64,000 nt of DNA from Rhodanobacter sp. OK091. Lineage in GTDB: Bacteria; Pseudomonadota; Gammaproteobacteria; Xanthomonadales; Rhodanobacteraceae. The notes below the pieces were generated by a model. That model did no database searches. It worked only from the letters and a program-made list of their open reading frames with translations, and was not told where the DNA came from. The stretch spans positions 1,674,001-1,738,000 of the forward strand of contig NZ_FRCH01000001.1 in NCBI RefSeq assembly GCF_900142825.1. Direction: 5' to 3'. Position 1 is the stretch's first letter; every line of letters begins with the position of its first letter. Both the position numbers and the translations under genes were made by a program. This document shows positions 18,309 to 26,693 of this stretch, piece by piece.

Positions 18309-20944
18309 TCGTCAGTCTCTGCCATATCTTCGAGATCGTCGATGTCAATCTGCTCGCTGTCGACATCCGGAAGCTCGACAGTCATATAGTTCTGCGGCGT
18401 CAGATCGTTTTGCGGCACGTCGGGGAATACGAGTGCAAGGCCTATAACGTGTTGGACGGCGCCGAGTAGTGCACGCTGGGTGCTTCCTTGACGCGGCACC
18501 GAATCCTTGCTGATTGGATAGAGCAGCAGCAAGCCCCTGTCCGGGGCGGCTTTCTCACGGAGGTCGCGCAACTCATCACGATCCTTGCCGCGCAGCTCAG
18601 ACGCGGATCGCGGCACGTCGATCGCAACGTCGGTCTCCGACATCAAGGCCTTGATGTCGACAACCTGCGGGCCTCTTTTCCGCAGTGAACGTGCACGGTT
18701 GACCAGAGGCACTTCGGCGTCCAGTCCGAAGTCGATCGTGCCGAGTGCTGGTACCGGCGCGGCTCGTGTGACAACGGCAACCGTCCAGAGGGCGATATGC
18801 CCTCGCTGATTCTGGTCGCGGATGTAGCTCTGCAGTAGCCCGTTCGGCATCTCGCTGTTGCCTGGATCGATGGCGTACTCGTTCAAGAACTGAAGCACTT
18901 GGCTCGACGGGACATCGAAGAAGACCTTGTGCGGCTTGTCCGTTACCGTTGCGGGTTGAATGCCAGCTACTCGCATGCGCGCAATCAGATCGCGTGCTGC
19001 CTTGAGGTTTTGATCCAGCCAACCCTGGTCTTCGTGGCGGAAGACAATCGTCTGCACCTCTCGCGCATTGAAAGCCATCTTGGCCTGCACCGCGTGCTGC
19101 ATTTTAAGTTTGGCCGTGATGGCCAGCGCCGGGTGCTGGCGGATGCGAACGGCAAACTCCATGGGAGTCACATCGCCGTTCTTGTAGCGGGAGATGTCCT
19201 GACGAATCTCGCGTTCGACGCTAGCCAGGTCGTAGAAATAGTCGCGCAGATCTTCCGTCATCCATACGCGGGCAAGATCGCCGTAGCCCGGCCTGTAGCC
19301 AAACCAACGCCCCATCTGCAGCAGAGTGTCATAAGCAGACGCCGATCGGACAAAGAAGCTGACCGTCAACCCTTCCAGCGTCAGTCCGCGTGAAAGCACG
19401 TTCCCGCCGATTACGATATAGATGCGGCCGTTTCCATCGGCATCCGGCTGATAGTCCACGCGGTCGAGGGTGGGACTGCTGCCATTTTCGACCTTCGACT
19501 CGGTCCGTTTGAGTACCGTCGTCATATGCGCGCTTAGGTCGGCGAATGCAACCGGTTCCAGGTTCAGCATCTCGGAAGGGAGCTCTGCCTGCTCGCGCAG
19601 CCAAAGTGCTTCCAGCTCAGCCATCAAAGCTGCGTCGCCCTTCTGGATCAGTTTCAGCACGGTCCCCTGAAATGCATCAACGGCGCACTTGGCATTTCGA
19701 TGCGCCGCCGCGTATTGGGTCGTATGGATGAGCATCGTGGCGTGCTTGCCACGCTGCCCACGCACTTGGCGAGCGGCGACGGCCATCCAGAAATACAGCA
19801 TTGCTTCGCGTAGCGTTGCGGTGATTTCCGGAGTGAACGTGAATCGAGCGTCTCTGCTTGGCGGCTTCAACTGCGTGCCTTCGTGGTCGGGCACCAGCCG
19901 AATGACATTCAGGCCGTCCACCGGCTCTTCGTTTTCGTCGACGGGCGCACGCCCGAAGATTTGCTCCGCACCGAAGTATCCATTCCCGCGCGGTAGATCG
20001 ACAATGAAGTCCCTGGGGTAGAGGTCCTCCGGCAGTGAAGGATCAATGAAGAGGTTGGCGAAGGGAGTAGCCGTGTAGCCTACATAGGCTGCTTTAGGGA
20101 GATCCTTCAGCAGCTTCACAATCAGCTCGTTGATCTTGGTTCGCTCGTCCGGCTTTGGATGCGAGTTGGGGCTGGCCTGGTCGGCTTCATCATCAATGAT
20201 CAGGACAGGACAAGCGCGAAGAACTTCGGGCCGTGCACCCGTAAGCCATTTGTGCAGGCGCTTGAGCCGGCCGCTGTTTTTCTTAACGACGCCCAGCACC
20301 TTCGTGGAATGCTTTTCGGTAAGAAAGGAGTTGACGTTGGTATTGGCAGCGAAATCGTCCTGAACATCGGTCACGGTGATCCAATGCTCCAGGTTGGCAG
20401 CAATAAGATCGTCGTCGATGCGTAGCTGTGTCTGGTAGCGCAGGACGTTGTTCATCCCTGACAGCACGATGATGAACCGGTAGCCGACATCGGCAGCCTT
20501 GGCAATAACCGCAGTGAAGCTTGCCGTCTTGCCACTCTGCACGTGCCCAAGTACAAGCCCCCGCGTCCGGATCTGCGCCTTGCCGGGTGGATCGAGCAGC
20601 GACACCACTCGGGTCGACGCTTCGTCGATATCCTTGATCGCTGCCGGGTCCCAACCCTTCTCCTTCAGGTGCTTCTCGTAGGAGTGCCACAGCTTGTCCG
20701 ACGGATCTGGACCGAGATACCACGGATCGAAATGCTTGTTGTAGATACTGCCCGGCTCCTTCATCGTCCATACGCGACGGCTGGCATCACGGTACTTCTG
20801 CAAGGCCTGCTCGACCAACGCTTGGGGCAGCAGCGTTGACAGGCGTGCGGCAGCCTCCTCGGGAGTCCGCCCGGCTCGCACCGAATCGAGGATTTGTTCA
20901 GCCAATTGGCCGACCTGATCATTAGTTCCATCGCTTAGCGACAT
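18305..20944 (-). CDS. Z1-domain superfamily II ATPase/helicase-like protein
   Basis: An 879-residue Z1-domain protein. The SF2 ATPase motifs are present: Walker A 'GLVLGHVQSGKTASF' (near residue 135), Walker B/DEAD 'VLIIDDEADQASP' (near 250), motif III-like 'YVGYTATPFANLF', and the C-terminal lobe with 'NVLSRGLTLEGLTVSFFVR' and the arginine finger motif 'QMGRWFGYR'. Z1 proteins are found in restriction-like defence clusters with MORC/GHKL and PD-(D/E)XK genes. The likely role is ATP-driven translocation or sensing on DNA. It starts 27 nt after the methyltransferase stop, with a G-rich Shine-Dalgarno just before the ATG, and ends in an ATGA overlap with the nuclease gene. Confidence 0.93.
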   Translation of the reverse strand: MSLSDGTNDQVGQLAEQILDSVRAGRTPEEAAARLSTLLPQALVEQALQKYRDASRRVWTMKEPGSIYNKHFDPWYLGPDPSDKLWHSYEKHLKEKGWDPAAIKDIDEASTRVVSLLDPPGKAQIRTRGLVLGHVQSGKTASFTAVIAKAADVGYRFIIVLSGMNNVLRYQTQLRIDDDLIAANLEHWITVTDVQDDFAANTNVNSFLTEKHSTKVLGVVKKNSGRLKRLHKWLTGARPEVLRACPVLIIDDEADQASPNSHPKPDERTKINELIVKLLKDLPKAAYVGYTATPFANLFIDPSLPEDLYPRDFIVDLPRGNGYFGAEQIFGRAPVDENEEPVDGLNVIRLVPDHEGTQLKPPSRDARFTFTPEITATLREAMLYFWMAVAARQVRGQRGKHATMLIHTTQYAAAHRNAKCAVDAFQGTVLKLIQKGDAALMAELEALWLREQAELPSEMLNLEPVAFADLSAHMTTVLKRTESKVENGSSPTLDRVDYQPDADGNGRIYIVIGGNVLSRGLTLEGLTVSFFVRSASAYDTLLQMGRWFGYRPGYGDLARVWMTEDLRDYFYDLASVEREIRQDISRYKNGDVTPMEFAVRIRQHPALAITAKLKMQHAVQAKMAFNAREVQTIVFRHEDQGWLDQNLKAARDLIARMRVAGIQPATVTDKPHKVFFDVPSSQVLQFLNEYAIDPGNSEMPNGLLQSYIRDQNQRGHIALWTVAVVTRAAPVPALGTIDFGLDAEVPLVNRARSLRKRGPQVVDIKALMSETDVAIDVPRSASELRGKDRDELRDLREKAAPDRGLLLLYPISKDSVPRQGSTQRALLGAVQHVIGLALVFPDVPQNDLTPQNYMTVELPDVDSEQIDIDDLEDMAETDE

Positions 20945-20971
20945 GCATCCCCCTGGTTGAAACTTTTGTTT

Positions 20972-23095
20972 TCAGAGATCGAGAATGAACTCTGCGACGG
21001 CTTTTGTGACACTTGGGCAGACTGCATTGGCAAGCTGCTGCTGCTTGTGCATCAGGCCGCCGTCAGTGCCCGATGCCGTCCCTGCAAAGCGGAACCAGTC
21101 GGGAAAACTCTGCAGCCGTGCTGCTTCGCGAAGCGAAAGTCCTCGGTGCTGTGATGGATGGATGATCATGCTCTTGCGATAGTGGCCAATGGTTATTGCG
21201 GGTTCGCTCCAAGCCAGCCGCCTGTAAATGTTGCTGTGCGTGCGTTCCACATCGGCATAGTTGGTCATCAAGTCGCGCACCGCCTGCCAGTTCTGCCCTT
21301 GGCCAATGCCCTTGTAGCGCTCAATGACGTAGTCGGCGTGCCTTGAGGTGACGTGATCCCAGATGACGCCTTTGGGCGCGCCCGTGCGCATGGCTCGAAG
21401 GAAGGCGTTCTGCTGCAGGCGTGCTGAATCGTCTTGGTAGGGGCGTTCAGCCAAGTCGTCTCCGTTGCCGAGCTTGGGCAGGTCCGCGATTGCATCACGA
21501 ACCGTCACAAAGGCCTTGCCTGTACCTGGGCCGTGGGTCGGTCTGGGAAAAGGTCCCCACTTGCCGAAGTCCTCCGGCGAATAGCCGACATCCTTGTGAA
21601 TACCGAGTAGGAAAAACCGATTGCGATTCTGCGGGGCTCCATACCAAACAGCGTCCAGCAGCTTCGGAAACACGAGATACCCCATGTCCGCAAGCCGTTC
21701 CAGAACGTGCGCGGCAACGCTGAGGTCCGAGTCGGCCTCATCCCTGGGCGTCCAAAGGATTCCTTGAACGTTCTCCATCAGCAGCACTTTGGGTGCCATG
21801 TGAGACACGCAGTCTAGGAAGGCATCTACCAGACGATTGTTGGGATTGGAACTCGACCAGCTGTTTCGGTTTGCGCTAGAGAAACCCTGGCACGGCGGCC
21901 CGCCGATCAACACGTCAACGTCGCCACGTTCTTTAGCCATAGCTCCAAGCCGTGTTCTGACTTTGTCGGAACAAAGGTCCATCGGGGCATACTCTGCCGG
22001 CGTCGTATCGGCTCGGGTCAACCCGGCTTCTTCCATGAAGGCATGGTTCTGTTTCAGTGTCTGGGTGTAGATCGGATGGATCTCGGCTGATCCGGCAATA
22101 CGGTAGCCGCGACCGCCCGACGCCTTTGCACTGAGGAAGCCAAGCCCCATGCCGCCGGCTCCCGCAAACAGCTCTACGATATTCAGCGTCTTCTTTTCAG
22201 CCGTCAGACGGTGTTTGAGCCGTGCAGGCCGATCGGGCAGTTGCAAATGCTGATTGGCTGCTTTGGCGTCGTGCCCAGCGGCGATCTTGCGGTTCGCCCG
22301 TACCAGTATGCCAAGCGTTGCTGATTTTTCTGATGTATCAGAGATGCGTGTGGGCGCTGCAACCACTGATCGCGTCCGCTTCGCCTTGCGGACTGCCAGC
22401 CTAACCCAGCGCGTCCATGCAAGCAGCTGCGCAAGCTTCTTGATCCCGTCTTCTAATTCCAGCGAGGTCATGCCGACAAGGATGCCGCGCTGATATCCCT
22501 TGATGCCGCCAATCGATAATGCGAAGCAAGTCAGGTCCGCAACGCCTCCAAAATCTACTTTGCCCAGATTGGCGGCGTAGCACTCGGAGTCGCCCGCAGG
22601 CTTACTTAGATTGACCTGCTGCCAACTCGCCGTTTCCACCCGATCCTTGGGGGGAGATGAACGGATACCGTCGCGAGCTCGTGCAAACTCAACCCGGCGG
22701 GTAGGATCGACTTCTACAACATAGTGCAGCCCGTTGCGGCCGCTTGCTTCCAAGCGTTCTACGAACTGTGCCGTGGCCACCGTGCGGAAGCTGCATACGA
22801 CGACACCGCTGCGCACTTTTGCCTGTTCAAGGAGAGCCATGGCTGTATCTGCGCGCGAGGATTCCCCACCCAAATCCAGCTCCTGCTCGGCCGTAAGCAC
22901 ATCCCCGTTGAGGCGGTAAAGTCTCATGTGCTGTGCGCTGTTTTTTTTGCTTTGGGTGCGCAGGTGGCCCGCCACCTCTTCGAGGATCCAGATCGGTCCC
23001 AGATCGGCCGTCGCCGAACCAGCCCCCGCTAGCATCTGCGGTTCGAATGTGTGCGACGCAGTTGGCTCCGGCAAGTCAAACGTCACTGCACTCAT
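20972..23095 (-). CDS. DNA (cytosine-5) methyltransferase with long N-terminal extension
   Basis: A 707-residue C5 methyltransferase. Motif I 'NIVELFAGAGGMGLGF' starts near residue 305. Motif IV with the catalytic Cys is 'IGGPPCQGFSS' (near 402), motif VI 'LLMENVQGI', motif VIII 'QNRNRFFLLG', and motifs IX/X are 'LSLREAARLQSFPDWF' onward. The first ~300 residues form a separate region I cannot assign, rich in mixed alpha/beta segments ('SGVVVCSFRTVATAQFVERL'). It presumably protects self DNA for the linked nuclease. The start at 23095 was chosen over 23182 because it overlaps the controller stop as ATGA. The target-recognition region between motifs VIII and IX gives no clue to the site. Confidence 0.93.
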   Translation of the reverse strand: MSAVTFDLPEPTASHTFEPQMLAGAGSATADLGPIWILEEVAGHLRTQSKKNSAQHMRLYRLNGDVLTAEQELDLGGESSRADTAMALLEQAKVRSGVVVCSFRTVATAQFVERLEASGRNGLHYVVEVDPTRRVEFARARDGIRSSPPKDRVETASWQQVNLSKPAGDSECYAANLGKVDFGGVADLTCFALSIGGIKGYQRGILVGMTSLELEDGIKKLAQLLAWTRWVRLAVRKAKRTRSVVAAPTRISDTSEKSATLGILVRANRKIAAGHDAKAANQHLQLPDRPARLKHRLTAEKKTLNIVELFAGAGGMGLGFLSAKASGGRGYRIAGSAEIHPIYTQTLKQNHAFMEEAGLTRADTTPAEYAPMDLCSDKVRTRLGAMAKERGDVDVLIGGPPCQGFSSANRNSWSSSNPNNRLVDAFLDCVSHMAPKVLLMENVQGILWTPRDEADSDLSVAAHVLERLADMGYLVFPKLLDAVWYGAPQNRNRFFLLGIHKDVGYSPEDFGKWGPFPRPTHGPGTGKAFVTVRDAIADLPKLGNGDDLAERPYQDDSARLQQNAFLRAMRTGAPKGVIWDHVTSRHADYVIERYKGIGQGQNWQAVRDLMTNYADVERTHSNIYRRLAWSEPAITIGHYRKSMIIHPSQHRGLSLREAARLQSFPDWFRFAGTASGTDGGLMHKQQQLANAVCPSVTKAVAEFILDL

Positions 23096-23559
23096 GCTCC
23101 AGCCATCCGACGGGAGCGGGTAACAACCGCCGCTGGAAAGTGAAGAGGCAGTTGGTCCAAGGCAGGGAAACTGCTGACCCACGCGGCCTGCAGTTGCTCT
23201 GCGAATGGGCGCATAGGTACCAATATGGCTGGCGTATCAAGGTCTGGTTCTCGCGTTAGCAGACTCACTTCGCCGCGCTCGATGTCAACGAGAAGGCGCC
23301 GGTCTCCGAGCAAAGGCCAACTGGTATTGCGGCACAGGGAAAACAGGCTCGTCGAAGCGGTAGCCAGTGTCCCGACGCTGATGCCCATCACCCTGACCAG
23401 ATGTCGCACCACCAGTAGCGCCAGCGCATCCCCAGGAGCAAAACATGGCGTATAGCCATTCAATCCAGAGAGCGGCGGCAGGACCTGGCGCCAGTGGCGC
23501 AGCGTCTGATCCGATAAATGCGCTACCTGAGCGACTTGTTGTGGGGTGAGCTTTAGCAT
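23092..23559 (-). CDS. HTH (MerR-like) controller protein of the defence operon
   Basis: A 155-residue protein with a helix-turn-helix at its very start: 'LTPQQVAQVAHLSDQTLRHW', with 'NGYTPCFAPGDALALLVVRH' after it. This is the layout of MerR-type winged helices, where a Y.P/F...D..L stretch follows the recognition helix. The C-terminal ~90 residues are not recognised. It is the first gene of the operon and is coupled by ATGA to the methyltransferase. A perfect 26-bp palindrome overlies its predicted promoter, so autoregulation like that of C proteins in restriction-modification systems is likely. No ribosome-binding site can be seen, and the predicted transcript starts at the A of the ATG. 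Confidence 0.8.
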   Translation of the reverse strand: MLKLTPQQVAQVAHLSDQTLRHWRQVLPPLSGLNGYTPCFAPGDALALLVVRHLVRVMGISVGTLATASTSLFSLCRNTSWPLLGDRRLLVDIERGEVSLLTREPDLDTPAILVPMRPFAEQLQAAWVSSFPALDQLPLHFPAAVVTRSRRMAGA

Positions 23560-23565
23560 GACCCT

Positions 23566-23594
23566 ATTGTATTCCGCAATTATCTTGTTGTTAA
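23566..23594 (-). promoter_or_regulatory. Predicted leaderless promoter of the defence operon
   Basis: On the minus strand, -35 TTAACA (23594-23589), a 17-nt spacer and -10 TACAAT (23571-23566). The expected +1 is seven bases after the -10, exactly at 23559, the A of the controller ATG. No Shine-Dalgarno precedes that ATG, in agreement with a leaderless message. Confidence 0.65.
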
Positions 23595-23605
23595 CAACAA
23601 GATAA
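23580..23605. promoter_or_regulatory. 26-bp perfect palindrome, probable operator
   Basis: TTATCTTGTTGTT is followed directly by its exact reverse complement, with GTTAAC at the centre. It covers the predicted -35 element of the operon promoter and lies 20 nt upstream of the controller gene, so a bound dimer would block RNA polymerase. The palindrome is too perfect and too well placed to be a chance feature of this GC-rich genome. A terminator is less likely since no U-run follows and no loop bases are present. Confidence 0.8.
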
Positions 23606-23668
23606 ACGGTTGCCGAGAATCTATACGCTGCGAAGCTTCAATCTGGAGGTTAGCGCTCGGCACTTTGG

Positions 23669-24217
23669 CTAGGGCATGACGGGCAGCGGTTTTTCGTCTT
23701 CGTACTTCACGGCAAAGATCCGCAGCAGAAACAAGCCGATGGTGATGAAGCAGCCGACGGTTTGCCCCAGCCTCATATCGCTGGCTGAGCTTGTGTTCAT
23801 GCCAAACAGAACCAGCACGCCGAGAAGAAATAGGAGGACGATCGATGCCGACGTCATGACCTTGTCCCGCCAAAAGGGAGCGAACGACGGCTTCTTTCCC
23901 TTTTTGATGGCATTGCCGACCGCAAGAATTAGCTTGGCAGGCGCCAGCGCAGCAATCATCCCGTACCCAACACCCAAGATCATGACCACGCCGAAGGCGA
24001 GCGCGATCATGATGAGGATCATTGCGTCGCCGAGCGAGAGGCCGTCCGGCACGATCCGTTCCGACAGGCAGTAGCAAAACAGTATCCACACGCCCACCGC
24101 CAAGATGGCTTTCTGCGCGAGCGAGGCCAGGTCCTTGAGTCGGTCGAGCGTTTCCTTGTCGGGTAACTTCACAGGTATCTCCCAGTCGGAACCCCGCAAT
24201 TGGTATCGGCCGCCCAC
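23669..24217 (-). CDS. Membrane protein of unknown function in the island
   Basis: A 182-residue protein with four predicted transmembrane helices (near residues 36-52, 64-88, 122-140 and 150-168). It has a basic cytoplasmic loop ('AIKKGKKPSFAPFWRDK') between helices 2 and 3. I do not recognise the family. It lies upstream of the defence operon on the same strand but is separated from it by the operator, so it is likely transcribed separately. The start may be internal (an ATG-initiated 'MGGRYQLRGSDWEIPVKLPD' is used here). Small membrane proteins are common in defence islands; a role there is speculative. Confidence 0.6.
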   Translation of the reverse strand: MGGRYQLRGSDWEIPVKLPDKETLDRLKDLASLAQKAILAVGVWILFCYCLSERIVPDGLSLGDAMILIMIALAFGVVMILGVGYGMIAALAPAKLILAVGNAIKKGKKPSFAPFWRDKVMTSASIVLLFLLGVLVLFGMNTSSASDMRLGQTVGCFITIGLFLLRIFAVKYEDEKPLPVMP

Positions 24218-24840
24218 AGACGATCTTTACGGGCCGGATGCACGGTTTTCAGCTTGATGAAGGTGCCGCAGCCCTGCCCGCGTCGCACCTGGAAACAGCA
24301 CGCCGCACCCTGGGAGGCACGATGGGAACTCGTGCTAAATTGACAGGGGCCTTTGCAGCTTGCGGGTGAGGAGCCCGTCGCCGTGCGGCAAAACTATGCT
24401 TTTCCTCAGCGGCCAAACTATGGTTAACCGCACAGCGCGGTTATTTGTGCGCCAGATCGATTACGGCTTGATGATCGCTCATATGCTTAACTTCCCCATC
24501 GCGCCGTCACGTCGACGCGCGAACCGGTTACGGCGCGAACTCGCGAGATGAATTGCCCGGTATCGATATAGCCTCGCGCGACGGAACACGCCGACGACGT
24601 TGGAAGATCCCGACCGCACGAGCACATCCAGTTCGGTCTTCGCAACAGCGGTCGCTGGATTCCGTGGCTTATCCAAGATCAAGACAAGAAGATCGAAATA
24701 GCCAGCGGCGATTCCGCCACGCAAGTTCAGATATGGCGTCCGGTTGTTGAATGGAGATTTCGCCATCACCCCGGTCTTCGGCGTAGTCATGCACAATTGG
24801 TGCAATCTCGGTTTCGCCGCGAGCGTGTGAGACAGCCCCT
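24218..24840. other. Intergenic region, right edge of the island
   Basis: No supportable gene in either strand. The octamer AAACTATG is repeated at 24391-24398 and 24415-24422, and AT-rich stretches surround it. I looked for a copy of the tRNA-Ile2 3' end (GGTTCGAGTCC...GGGCCCACCA) and did not find one by eye. The LysR promoter must lie near 24780-24840. Confidence 0.4.
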
Positions 24841-25812
24841 ATGGATCGTCTGGATGCCATGAAAGTCTTCGTCGCGACGCTGGACGAAGGAAGTCTTACC
24901 GGGGCCGGCCGGAAGACCGGCCGTTCCATAGCCGCGGTAAGTCGCGCCATCGCATTTCTTGAAGCCCGGGTGGGGGTGCCCTTGCTGCACCGGACTACAC
25001 GGTCGATCAAGTTGAGCGAGGCGGGGGAGCGCTATGCCGTCGCGTGCCGGAAGCTGCTGGTGGAGCTGGAGGAGGCCGAGCGCAGCGCGGCCGGTGAGCG
25101 CTCCGTTCCCCGCGGCACACTGACTATCTCCGCCACTGTGTTCGCCGGAGCGGAGATCCTGCGGCCCATCGTCGACGCCTTCATGGACGAGTATCCCACC
25201 GTCAACGTGCGACTGTACCTGCTGGAGCGGCAGGTCAACCTGGTCGACGAGGGCATGGACCTGGCCTTGCGCATCACGCATCTGTCGGACTCCTCACTCG
25301 TGGCGCACAGGATCGGCGAGGTTCGCAGAGTGGTGGTGGCATCGCCGCGCTACCTGACGACCCATCCACGCATCGCCGAGCCAGCCGACCTGGGCAAACA
25401 CCAGGTTATCGCCATGGACCACATGGGCCCGACCTCGTGGAGCTTTCCACCGCTTGAGGGATCGTCAGTGCCTCGATCCATTTCGATCACGCCTCGACTA
25501 GTCATCAATAACGTGCGTGCCGCTATTGCGTCGGCGGTGGAAGGTCATGGCGTGACCCGTCTGCTTGCCTATCACGTGGCACCGGAAATCAGGCAGGGTT
25601 TGCTCCAGGTCGTGCTGGCCGATGCGGAGCCGGCGCCCTTTCCCGTGCATATCATTTCTCCGTACGGGCGCCTCTCCGTGCCCAAGGTCCGTGCGTTTGT
25701 CGACTTCGCGCTTCCGCGCCTGCGCTCTCGCTTCGCGTCCCTGGCCAAGGAAGCAGCGACCCCGCCGGCCAAGGCGATTACAACGCGGCGCGCAAAAGTG
25801 TTTACCGCATAG
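24841..25812 (+). CDS. LysR-family transcriptional regulator
   Basis: A 323-residue LysR-type regulator. The N-terminal winged HTH starts 'MDRLDAMKVFVATLDEGSLT' and continues through 'VGVPLLHRTTRSIKLSEAG'. From about residue 90 comes the periplasmic-binding-like effector domain ('PRGTLTISATVFAGAEIL'). The DRLDAM...F start and the 'HRTTRSIKLSEAG' stretch are typical of the large AaeR/DmlR-like subgroup. It precedes an SDR gene on the same strand with a 105-nt gap and may control it, though LysR targets are more often divergent. The C-terminal ~25 residues are basic and likely disordered. Confidence 0.92.
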   Translation: MDRLDAMKVFVATLDEGSLTGAGRKTGRSIAAVSRAIAFLEARVGVPLLHRTTRSIKLSEAGERYAVACRKLLVELEEAERSAAGERSVPRGTLTISATVFAGAEILRPIVDAFMDEYPTVNVRLYLLERQVNLVDEGMDLALRITHLSDSSLVAHRIGEVRRVVVASPRYLTTHPRIAEPADLGKHQVIAMDHMGPTSWSFPPLEGSSVPRSISITPRLVINNVRAAIASAVEGHGVTRLLAYHVAPEIRQGLLQVVLADAEPAPFPVHIISPYGRLSVPKVRAFVDFALPRLRSRFASLAKEAATPPAKAITTRRAKVFTA

Positions 25813-25917
25813 CGGGGATTCGCTTATCGGCTGTGCACCCGTAGATTGATCGCGTCGGCAACGCAGGCTTATCTGCATCGCGCCGGACACCTCCATCATC
25901 TACGAGTGAATCAGAGA

Positions 25918-26628
25918 ATGAACAGTCAACAGAAAGTGGCCGTGATTACCGGCGCATCGCAAGGTATCGGCGCAGGCCTCGTGAAGGCATTTGTCGACCG
26001 CAACTACCGGGTCATCGCCAATTCCCGTTCCATCAAGCCGTCCAGCGATCCCCATGTGATCGCCGTGCCTGGCGACATCGCCGACCGCGGCGTAGCCGAA
26101 CGTGTCATTGCCGAAGCAATGTCGCGCTTCGGTCGTATCGATACGCTGGTCAACAATGCGGGCATCTTTATCGCCAAGCCGTTCACCGCGTATACGAAAG
26201 AAGACTACAGCGGCGTTCTGTCGGTCAATCTCGACGGCTTCTTCCACATCACCCAGCTCGCCATCGCCGAAATGGAAAAGCAAGGCAGCGGCCACGTGGT
26301 CAACATGACTGCGAGCCTGGTCGACAACGCGATCGAGGGCGTGCCGTCAGTGCTGGCCGCACTTACCAAGGGCGGCCTGAACGCGGCGACCAAGTCGCTG
26401 GCCATCGAATACGCCAAACGCGGGATCCGCGTAAACGCAGTAGCTCCGGGCATCATGAAAACGCCAATGCACGCGCCCGAAGCGTACGACGCGCTGGGCA
26501 GCATGCATCCGGTGGGACGCATGGGCGAAATTTCCGATATTGCCGAGGCGGTGATCTATCTCGATTCGGCCACCTTCGTCACGGGCGAGATTCTCCATGT
26601 CGACGGTGGTCAAAGCGCCGGCCATTAA
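25918..26628 (+). CDS. SDR-family protein lacking the catalytic tyrosine
   Basis: A 236-residue classical SDR by length and fold. The cofactor site is 'VAVITGASQGIGAGLV', 'NNAG' is present, the conserved Ser is in 'MTASLVDN', and the C-terminal 'VTGEILHVDGGQSAGH' matches family ends. At the catalytic YxxxK the sequence is 'VPSVLAALTKGG': Lys151 is kept but the Tyr position is Ala147. This has been read from the codons (GCC at 26356). Without the Tyr acid, normal ketone/alcohol oxidoreduction is doubtful. The start at 25918 was preferred to 25846 because the fold begins there. It is followed by a DUF1330 gene and preceded by LysR. Confidence 0.9.
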   Translation: MNSQQKVAVITGASQGIGAGLVKAFVDRNYRVIANSRSIKPSSDPHVIAVPGDIADRGVAERVIAEAMSRFGRIDTLVNNAGIFIAKPFTAYTKEDYSGVLSVNLDGFFHITQLAIAEMEKQGSGHVVNMTASLVDNAIEGVPSVLAALTKGGLNAATKSLAIEYAKRGIRVNAVAPGIMKTPMHAPEAYDALGSMHPVGRMGEISDIAEAVIYLDSATFVTGEILHVDGGQSAGH

Positions 26629-26693
26629 AGCGCAACGGGATCTTGTTCTCATGAATTATTCCAAGGCGATATCCCGCCGAGAGGAGGTGCACG

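Noticed and set aside
24360..24805. Short frames on both strands between the island and lysR
   Set aside because: Basic, low-complexity products, no ribosome-binding site, no family; treated as non-coding.
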